From assembly GCA_949775045.1 (NCBI GenBank), contig OX459108.1, positions 2,900,935 to 2,964,934 of the forward strand: a DNA stretch of 64,000 bases, given 5' to 3'. How positions within the stretch are numbered: the stretch's first letter is position 1; each line of letters starts with the position of its first letter. The DNA is from Metridium senile. Taxonomy: Eukaryota; Cnidaria; Anthozoa; Actiniaria; Metridiidae. The translations under genes were made by a program, and so were the position numbers. Positions 10,758-20,140 of the stretch are shown piece after piece. The notes beneath the pieces were generated by a model, which saw only the letters and a program-made list of their open reading frames with translations, made no database searches and was not told the DNA's origin.

Positions 10758-10860
10758 AAAAAAACATTTTTTACGGTGTTACAAATTTCATTATATTACC
10801 TATCATTTATATCAAACACCGACGCAGCCTATACTAGTTTACTCGCTAGTTTCCATTTGT
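10758..10860 (+). repeat. Dispersed repeat R1, single copy
   Basis: One full R1 unit from TACGGTGTTACAAATTTCA to ACTCGCTAGTTTCC. Confidence 0.8.
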
Positions 10861-11013
10861 ATTAAAAAAACCTCCGTTTTCGCTGTCCACGCAAGTAAGC
10901 AAGGTGTTTTCGACACCTCCGTGCTCAAAAACATCCGGAAACATGTGGACGGGGTTTTTCAGCTGTTTTACTGCCATAACAGACAATATACCAAGATGCA
11001 TTGTCCCGGAGGA

Positions 11014-11050
11014 GAAAGAGAGAGAGAGAGGGGGGGGGGGGGGGGGGGGG
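11014..11050 (+). repeat. (AG)n followed by a 21-nt G run
   Basis: GAAAGAGAGAGAGAGAG runs into 21 consecutive G (11030-11050). The length of such runs is prone to assembly error. Confidence 0.9.
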
Positions 11051-11224
11051 TAGAGGCTTGGCTTAGCTGATGCCAAGAACCTCGTATACATGCAGTATAT
11101 ATAAGGGGTAGAAATATTTATAAAAGGGGTAGAAATCAACAAGGCTTTAATAGTTCTTAATTTAAGTGTTTCTTTTAGGGGTCTTTTGCTAAATCGACCG
11201 CCGATCACCCCTATACCATTTGGA

Positions 11225-11370
11225 CAAATATTAGATCGATTTGCTCTCTATAGAGCAAATACAGTTAACCCATGAAATAATATCAAGTAAATTCTAACAT
11301 TAGTCACTATTTAGTGACTAATTGTTGCTACTATTCACCCAGAAAAAATAATAAAAAAGGATAAGGAAGT
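11225..11370. mobile_element. MITE end of the AGAGCAAA family
   Basis: TAGAGCAAATACAGTTAACC followed by ATGAAATAATATCAAG and TAGTCACTATTTAGTGACTA, matching the left part of the complete element at 15804-16030. The right end was not found. Confidence 0.55.
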
Positions 11371-13618
11371 CTTCAAAATATAAACCCAAAATACAAGCAA
11401 TTTGCTTCAGCTAACTGGATTTTACTTATCTTTTGATTTTACTAAGTTATTCCGTCGAACAACCCAGCTTGCAACACGATTTACAATTATTAAAATGAAA
11501 GGTAAATAAAACATGACACGTAACTCTCTGCTTAAAATCAATTTTTATTATCCTTGAAATTAAGATACATTGAGCATAATATAGACTCAACCTGGTTATT
11601 AGAAGCCAATTTAATGCTATTGGGAGGATGTCAACCAGTTTTTTTGCGGGCATGAATCTTCTCGAATTTTGTGATATTGACATAGTAGGGTTGAGCAAAC
11701 CCGTCATATAAGTTAAGGTTAACAAGGGCCCGCACATTTTCTTCTTGTTTTGGTAATTTAAGACATTGATTAAGTTGACTATTGGCCATTTTTGACATTT
11801 TCATAGTGGACTTTTGAGATATTGATTTTTAAACCTAGAGATATTACAGTAAATTCGATATTGTCAATTTTTGCTCCGAAACATATTGTTGCCATGGAAC
11901 GGCTTAAAAGAAAAATGTACCTCCTTGCTTGCAATTGGTGACACTAACTGACATCTGTACTTTATAGGGAAACAAGTTTTACATCTCTGTCATCAATAGT
12001 AAAGGTTTTCTGTTTCATTAAAAATTAGCTATATTTTTGCTGGTTTTCGAGGCAAAATGGGTATTTTAAGGGGCCGAGGGTGGTCTAACTTCCCACCAAA
12101 GTGACAGATCCAACTGTGTTTCTGGGATAATAAATAACTTACTAGGTCCTACAACTGTACTAGGTTTTAGCAAAACCCATGTAGCACCTACTGCCTGGTC
12201 CTATCTGATCATGGACACACTCTTAATTATTATTTGGGTTCCTGTGTTTTCCGAAAATCATATCGGCCGAGAGCTTTCCTAGGGGAATCACGAGAAAAAA
12301 GAGAAAAAGATTTCCTCTCATTCTGATTTTTCAGCATGTGCAATTTGCTCGTATAATTCTCACGGTTTTACAATGAGGATCAGTTCCATCACTTTAGTTT
12401 TACTGGGATTGTTTAATCCGTAGGAGTTTATAAGCCGTACATAATCTTATTGTTCTAAAAACTCATTGACAGTTTATGAGAAATGTTTCAAACGAATTCA
12501 TATCCGCAAAGGTGCGTTGCTTTTTCGATACAAAATTAATTAGCGTAGGTTTTACAGTGCGACACCAAAACATGATTATCCAATCACGATCGAGAATATG
12601 AACAATAGAATCTCTACAAATGTTTGATTTTTTTGCTTAAAATGCTAATAATTTTCATTATATGTGAACGGAATAGATCAAAATTAAATAAGAAACATTT
12701 TAGCTTGTGAAAACCCTTAAAGTTTTTGGTTTGATCTCAAAAACTATTTATTTTGACGTCCGTACGTACATTTGTTTGGGTGGCCCCTGTTTCAGTAGTC
12801 GCACTGTCAGTAATATTATTCGAAGAACTGACTTTTTGGAAATACTTTAAGCTTTTCGAGTTAAATGTATATTTTTTAATGTGAAATTTAATGCTGTTTC
12901 CAGATATGAAAAATGGCTACTTTTGGAAATAATTTTAAACTTTTCTTTAAACTACATTTTTTTAATGTGAAATTTAATGCTGATTCCAATTATAATGAAA
13001 AGAAAAATGGGTTGACCCTAGCTCGATCGTTTTGGAGATATTTTCAGCATTAAGGAGGCTCGAAATGGTTTTTTGACCACGTGCGCAATATCGCCAATTT
13101 TACAAAACCTCTCTGACGCGTACAAAATGTATTTTTATCAATAACAGCACAATGAAATGGTTGATTTTTTTTTTTTTTTGGCAATTTGTTCCAATTAAGG
13201 TTTAGATTTAGTAAATCCATTTTAAGAAAAATCTGTAATGAAAAACCATTTATATCTAGAAAAAATCATTAAAATATATTTTACATACAAATACATATCT
13301 TTTTAAATATTTTAAAGGTTTCGTATTACAGATTTTTTTTATTTTTCCTCAGTTGCAAGAACAGGTAGGGAACTTCTTATGTGCAAGTTCAAAACAACTT
13401 TCACCTAAAGGATTTGGAGATATCAGGTTTAATAAAGGAATTTCAGGTCCTTTTTACAGCAGCCTGCTGTTGTCATGACAACGTCAAATGCAATAATTCA
13501 AAAACAATTGATATCAGTCCTAGATCCATAAGCTTTTTAAAAGCCTTATTGATTTATCATATTTGTCCTTTCAAAACTCGCATGAATTCGAACAAATTTT
13601 CTATACGAAAATCCCCTG
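11371..13618. other. Intergenic, no gene seen; one local duplication
   Basis: Reads as non-coding sequence. A ~75-90 bp stretch containing TTAATGTGAAATTTAATGCT is directly duplicated (about 12830-12912 and 12918-12990). No domain-bearing or splice-flanked frame was recognised on either strand. Confidence 0.5.
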
Positions 13619-13619
13619 T

Positions 13620-13745
13620 GGGGTAGCCTGAGTAAATATTAGAAATAACGCATCATGATTGGTTGAGGCGCGTGCTTCATGAAAGCACACAGCACACGCG
13701 TTTGCATGTTGATCAAGTTGTATTTCATAAAAGAAATGAAAACTT
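13620..13745. mobile_element. MITE fragment (GATTGGTTGAGGC family)
   Basis: CATGATTGGTTGAGGCGCGT and GCATGTTGATCAAGTTGTAT also occur at 20415-20500, so this is a copy of a dispersed element. It ends where the 60-bp array begins. Confidence 0.5.
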
Positions 13746-13798
13746 GCTTTCTCTGCAATTCGTTATAAATCTCCAAAACGAGCTAGGGTCACCCCATT

Positions 13799-14230
13799 TT
13801 GTCCGAGGCGATACTTGAATCTTCAAGTTATATAATGTATACATCCATTTCAAAAAGGTTGTCCGAGGCGATACTTGAATCTTCAAGTTATATAATGTAT
13901 ACATCCATTTCAAAAAGGTTGTCCAAGGCGATACTTGAATCTTCAAGTTATATAATGTATACATCCATTTCAAAAAGGTTGTCCAAGGCGATACTTGAAT
14001 CTTCAAGTTATATAATGTATACATCCATTTCAAAAAGGTTGTCCAAGGTGATACTTGAATCTTAGAGTTATATAATGTATACACCCATCTCAAAAAGGTT
14101 GTCCAAGGCGATACTCGAATCTTAGAGTTATATAATGTATACACCCATTTCAAAAAGATTGTCCAAGGCGATAATCGAATCTTAGATTTATATAATGTAT
14201 ACACCCATTTCAAAAAGGTTGTCAATGCCA
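13799..14230. repeat. 60-bp tandem repeat, about 7 copies
   Basis: Seven copies of exactly 60 bp starting GTCCGAGGCGATACTTGAAT. The first four are almost identical; the last three share variants (CTTAGAGTTATA, ACACCC) and so form a second subtype. Because 60 is a multiple of 3, both strands hold long periodic frames (20-residue units). No start context, splice sites or domain suggests translation. Confidence 0.9.
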
Positions 14231-14578
14231 ATCAATGTAGATAAGCAAACCTTAGAGTTATACAATGGATACAAATATAATACCTTTAAAAACATTTATT
14301 GATTGCCTATAAATAGTTATTAACTTATTGAAAATATACTGACAGATATTATATAAATTAGATGGAGAATTTATGTATTAAAAGTAAACACATCTGTTGT
14401 AACTTATAAACATGACAATATCTGCACCCTGCCCATAATCTTGAAGAAGCTCGACCGCCCTGTGAACACAATTATACCACAATGGCTGATGAAACTGCGG
14501 ATATTTCAGGCAAAAAAACAGCTTGTAGTTGTATTTGATGGGTGGAGGACGATAATTTCACTGTACGCGCGAAGTACT

Positions 14579-14829
14579 TACTGTGCGACTCGCCGTACCG
14601 TAGTCACTTAAAAAAACGTTTGATAAATTTTTGACATTATTTTGACATTTTTTCATCTCAATCGGACCAATCAGGTACAAGTTTATATCGAGAGGCGGAG
14701 TTTATATCGAGTGGCGGAGACTTTAGAAACTTTGATGTTTGTAATTGGTACGATTGAGATCAAAATAATGTCAAAAAATTTATCAAAAGTTTCTGTAAGT
14801 GACTACGGTACGGCAAGTCGCACAGTAAG
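14579..14829. mobile_element. MITE with ~70-bp inverted ends
   Basis: TACTGTGCGACTCGCCGTAC...AATTTTTGACATTATTTTGAC (14579-14648) is inverted at 14758-14829. The centre carries a short direct repeat, TTTATATCGAG. Confidence 0.8.
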
Positions 14830-14865
14830 ATATTATACATCTTATTCCAAAATGGCGACCTTTTG

Positions 14866-14975
14866 TTGCATTGGCCCTTGCTGCCTCACACTCATGAAAT
14901 TATTCTTTTGCCTTTGAGCTTGAGTAAATTTAAAAGAAAAGAATAATTTCATGAGAACGAGGCATCAAGGGCCAG
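14866..14975. mobile_element. Small foldback repeat
   Basis: GGCCCTTGCTGCCTCACACT with ATGAAATTATTCTTTTGCCT pairs with AAAAGAATAATTTCATGAGA and AGGCATCAAGGGCC. Arms of about 40 bp. Confidence 0.6.
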
Positions 14976-15596
14976 TCAGCTATTTCAAAGAGGTTGATTT
15001 GTTAATCGTTCCAAGACCGAAATGCATTGTTGATCCTGGCCTTTTAAATTCAAAATAGAAGTACTAAATATAAGGACCTGCTTCAGTTCTATACGACACG
15101 GGCTTCAAATGCCGCTATTTCAAGTTGTCCTATATTTCCCTATATAATTTATACCTCACAAATAATCCTTCAATCATATCTGTATTTTAGTCACGTGGCG
15201 ATCCATTATTTTGCGATATTGGACAGCAACCTATTGGACTGCAATATTTAAATTGTTTACTCGAGATGTTTTGAAAACACTATTTGTTCAGTGTATTCCC
15301 ATTATGGCAGATATTTAAGTCTCGATTTCAATATTACACTTGTGCGGTCTCGCCCAATATAAATTCTCGACTTAAATATTCTGCCATAAAGGGCTCGGAT
15401 GAATCCTATAAGTGCATAATATATTTTCTATATATTTCAATGAATATGTGTGGTTTTTTTTACAAGCTAAGCTCCCCTATAACTAACTGTAACTGTTAAT
15501 AAAATATTATAAAATAAAGTATAGTGACACTTGAAGCCCTGATGTGGAACTAAAATACAACAAATTATATAACTCTGATATTGTTATAGGATGTGC
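14976..15596. other. Intergenic, no gene seen
   Basis: Contains a weak inverted pair, ATGGCAGATATTTAAGTC at about 15305 and GACTTAAATATTCTGCCAT at about 15370, probably a decayed hairpin element. No exon recognised. Confidence 0.45.
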
Positions 15597-15754
15597 AATG
15601 CATTTTAGTCTTGGAATGCACTATTCAGTATTTACAATCCAAGCTTTTTGAAATGGCTGTATAGCTCAAACAAATGTTTGAAGGTTGGATTTTGACTCAT
15701 AATTCAAAAAACGTAGAATACTGAATGGTGCATTGCAAGACCAAAATACATTAG
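15597..15754. mobile_element. MITE, ~36-bp inverted ends
   Basis: ATGCATTTTAGTCTTGGAAT...ATTCAGTATT is inverted at about 15717-15752. Central spacer of about 85 bp. Confidence 0.7.
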
Positions 15755-15803
15755 AGCATATAATTATTTCATGTAACTATAATAATAGCTAGTTAGTATT
15801 AGC

Positions 15804-16030
15804 TAGAGCAAATGCAGTTAAACCATGAAATAATATCAATAAATTCTAACAAATAGTCACTATTTAGTGACTATTTGTTGTTCTATTCACCCAGAATAAA
15901 TAATAAAACAAAGGATAATGAGGTTTCTTGTGTATTACTCTTTTGTTTCAAGATGTTCTGGTTGATTAATGATAAAATAGTCACTATTTGTTAGTACTTT
16001 GCATTTCATGTTTAAACTGCATTTGCTCTA
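15804..16030. mobile_element. MITE of the AGAGCAAA family, complete copy
   Basis: Ends TAGAGCAAATGCAGTTAAAC and the complement GTTTAAACTGCATTTGCTCTA (to 16030), with the inner palindrome TAGTCACTATTTAGTGACTA and ATTCACCCAGAATAA. TA may be the target site. Confidence 0.7.
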
Positions 16031-16421
16031 TACAAAGTGAGATATAGTAAATTAATTGTACTCTAAGTGTGCCCCTCCCCTCCCTCCCTTAACACATTAA
16101 CTTTCTTATTAAAAATAAAATAAAATTGAAAAAAAAAAAAAAATGAAAGTATACTTATTATAGTCTTATGAAATAATGTTTTAGTTAAATTGAAAGGTAT
16201 GCTTCTACAAGACTAGTAATCAAGGCATGAACACGATTTTCTATAGGTTGATTTACACTTGTAGAAGCACACATGTTAATAATTTTCGAGTACAAACAAT
16301 AAGAGAGAATGAGAGGTTCTTATAATAGTGCAGCTCTTGCCATATTTCCCAATCTCATTCCTTCTATTCTAAAAACTAAGAGAATCAAGGCTTGTTGACC
16401 TGTAAAAACTGTCTTAGAAGA

Positions 16422-19400
16422 TCATGTTTCTGTGATTTCTATTGCATGTCGAGGACCACCACCCTCCATTCTGAAATAAAGAAAAGTATATTAAATTAAT
16501 GGTTTCTCTTTGTGGGAAGAAACTCCCTTTCCCTTTCCAGGGCTGCAAATAATATTTTCTATTAGCTGGTCATTTGTCAGGCCAGGGGCAAGTTTGACCT
16601 GTCAAAAACCCAGTCTGGTCGGACAAAAATATTAATTTTAAGTGAACATAATAAAAAAGAAAGAAAGAAATACCTTATTCATACTATTTTAAGCAAAAAT
16701 TGATCGGTCAAATGTCCGACCAGAAGCGGTCATTTACCAGTCAAATTCCGCTTTTTATCAGACATTTGTCCAATGAATGGCACTTATTTGCTTTCCCTTT
16801 TAGGGTTATTGCTCAATATTATACTGCAATGCAGCTCTGTACCTTTTTAATATGGTCCTTTTTACTTTAATTTGCTAATAAAATTAGCCATAGCAGCTCT
16901 GCCAAGAACTTATTTATGTCATACCTTTTAAGAGTTGAAATCAATAAGAGTTTCAAAAATTATTCTAATTTATGCAAACCTTTTAGGTGGAAACTAAACT
17001 AGTATAGGCTGCGTCGGTGTTTGACATTACAGATAGGTAATAGAATGAAATTTGTAACACCGTAAAAATAGAAATAGAAACTAGTGAGTAAACTAGTATA
17101 GGCTGCGTCAGTGTTTGATATAACTGATAGGTAGCCTCCCCCGAAGGCATCTCTTAGGCAGAAAAAAAAACGAAGAAATAGAAAAAAACATGTCACGGGC
17201 TTCCTGTGGCATATCACTCTTGGACTCAGGACTTGCCTGCGGAGGAGGCTAAACGATAGGTAATATAATGAAATTTGTAACACCGTAAACCAACATCGTT
17301 GGAGTAAAAGAGACGAAGATGAAGAAGAAACGTCAATAAAGTTAAGTCAACATTTTTTATAAATTTCATTATATTACCTATCTTTCATACCTTTTAGGGG
17401 AAAATTTAAAAATTGACCACAAAACAATCACCCCTACCACTTGGACAATGAAGAGCCCCTTGGTGTTTTTGATTGTTTGTTTGTTTGTTTGTTAGATAGT
17501 TTGATTATTACTCCGACGAAGGACTAAAGCTCAAAACGTCAGTAAAGTTTTAACTTTATATAAAACTTTACTTTTTTATGGTGTTACAAATTTCATTCTA
17601 TTACCTATCGTTTATATCAAACAATGACGCAGCCTATACTAGTTTACTCGCTAGTTTCTATTATGATTATTACTAGTTAGTTAGTTTGTTTGTTTATTTT
17701 TTGTTTGAATTTGTCTGCTTTTTAATTTAGGATATAAAGTCCATGCACTTTTCCAGGTGATGTACAATCATAATTATTATAATGCTAACCTCGTCTGTTT
17801 TTTTGTTTTTTCAGTTCAAGTTATTACTTAGTATAGACAAGTTGTGTTTGATTGGTGGAAGAGAATCATTAATTTACTGTTTGTCTGACAGCTCATCAGC
17901 TCAAATTAGAGGTAAAATTCTATTATTTAGTCTTACTTGTATTTGAAATGTTTATATGACAAATAACAATAAAATTAGTGGTAAAGTTCTCTCATTTATT
18001 CTTACTTGTATTTGAAATGTTTATATGACAACAAATAACAATAAAATTAGTGGTAAAATTCTATCATTTAGCCTTACTTGTATTTGATTAATCGTCCCAT
18101 CTGTCCTAGCTGACAAACTTCATTAGAAAAGTGGCAGGCAAACAAAAGCATGTTTCTAGGTTGAACTTTCCATGCAAACCGCATGAATAACATTGAGTAG
18201 ATGCATAAAGCTGTGAAGAAAGGAAAAGGACAAATAATTAAAAAGATAAAATAATTATATACATTTATGCATAAATAGCTATATAAATAAATATAAATAG
18301 ATGGATGGATAAATGAATGAATGAATAAATAGATAGATAGATAAATTTATAGATTAAAAAATATATAAATGCATAAATAAATAGATAATTATATGAATAA
18401 ATAAATAAATAGATTAAAATAACTATAAATTGATAAATAGATAAATGAATGAATGAATAAATGAATAGATAGATACACGTAGATAAATAGATAGATGAAT
18501 AAAAGAATAAAAAAATAGATAGACAGGGTTCGTACAGAATTCTCAACAAACTTTTCCAAAACTTTTCCACAGCCCCTACTCTAATTTTCCAAAACAATAG
18601 ATATTAGCAAAAAGTGCATTTACTAGTGGTAGATTTGTTACAAAAAAATCCGCATTTTAATAAATTTGGAATATATAACAAAAACGAATATCTTCAAGGT
18701 AGGAGCTGATTACAACCAACAAAAAAATCATAACTTTTCCATAGCCCACTGGTCAAAAAGGAAAATTTCCAAAACTTTTCCAGGTCCTGGAAAAAAATTA
18801 TCGATTTCCAAAACTTTCCAAAACCCGTACGAACCCTGGATAGATCAATAAATGAAAAGATAATGAAAGAATAAGAAAATGAAAGAAAAAATTTATGAAT
18901 AGATAAATGAATAGATAAATAAATAGATAAATAGATAAATGAATGGATAAATGAATGATTAAATGAATACAAAAATGAATAAAATGATAAATAAATGAAT
19001 AAACAGATAGCTAAATGCATTAATAAATATATATATCAATTAATTAATTTAAATAAATAACTTTGCTAATGTCTCATCCATCACCCCTTCCCTTCAATAA
19101 ATGATTCAAGTAATTATTTAACTGAACTAATCTCTGTGATGCCCTCTTCAACTAAAAATCTCAAAAGGCCTTTTGCAACAACTGGTCATGTGACCTAGCT
19201 TGCCCCTTTTAAATTGAGCAGCTTTGTCAAAATGAACATCAGAAATGAAAAGAGCACCTCCATATTAGTAAGAAGCCAAAGTTTTAGCTTATAATGATGA
19301 GCATAGTAGAAATGGCATTAAATATATAAAATTCAATATTTTATAAGGATTTGTATGGAAAATATGCACTGAGCTTGCCATCCAGAACAGATTTTCCATA

Positions 19401-20108
19401 CAAATCCTAATACATGTAACATATTGAATTTTAAATTAAATGCCATTTCCCTCGTGTTGATATTTCACCTTCCTACTAATGTTGAGGTGCTCTTTTCATT
19501 TCTGATGTTCATTTTGACACAGCTGTTGGATTTAAAAGGGGTAGGGTCACGTGACCTGTTGTTGCAAAAGGCCTATTAAAACAACAATGGTGTTCTCCTA
19601 AATTATTTTCCTATTTACGATTGAGGGGGACATGACATGCGAGATTGCTACATGCACATATGTATATGTCACAAGTGTGAACTAGGCTATAAGCATAAGC
19701 AGCATACATGGATTTAGTTGCTCATTAGCCATACTTGTCTTTTCTCACACCTATTCGAGAAATGCTTCACTGAGTCTTCGTATGTTGCTTATAAATGCTT
19801 ATGTCGCTAGTGTGAACCAGGCTATAAGCATAAGCAGCATACACTGACTCAGTTGGACTTTGCTCATTAGCCACACTTGCCTTTTCTCACACCTAGTTGA
19901 GAAATGCTTCACTGAGTCTGTGTCTGTTGCTTAATTCTCTTCCTTCGTCAATATGTACTCGGTCTTCATTATCATCGTTTAAATCTGCCTTAAAAACACA
20001 TTTTTTCAAGTCTACCTTTTCATGTTAACTTATTATTCTAATTATCTATCTATTATTGTAATTATCATTTCTTATTTTTACATAATTTCTTTTCAGCGCT
20101 TAGGACAA

Positions 20109-20140
<32 letters not shown>

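Noticed and set aside
13725..14231. 168-residue minus-strand frame of TLYNLKIQVSPW repeats
   Set aside because: Caused by the 60-bp tandem array being in phase and open; the opposite strand is also open, and there is no supporting context.
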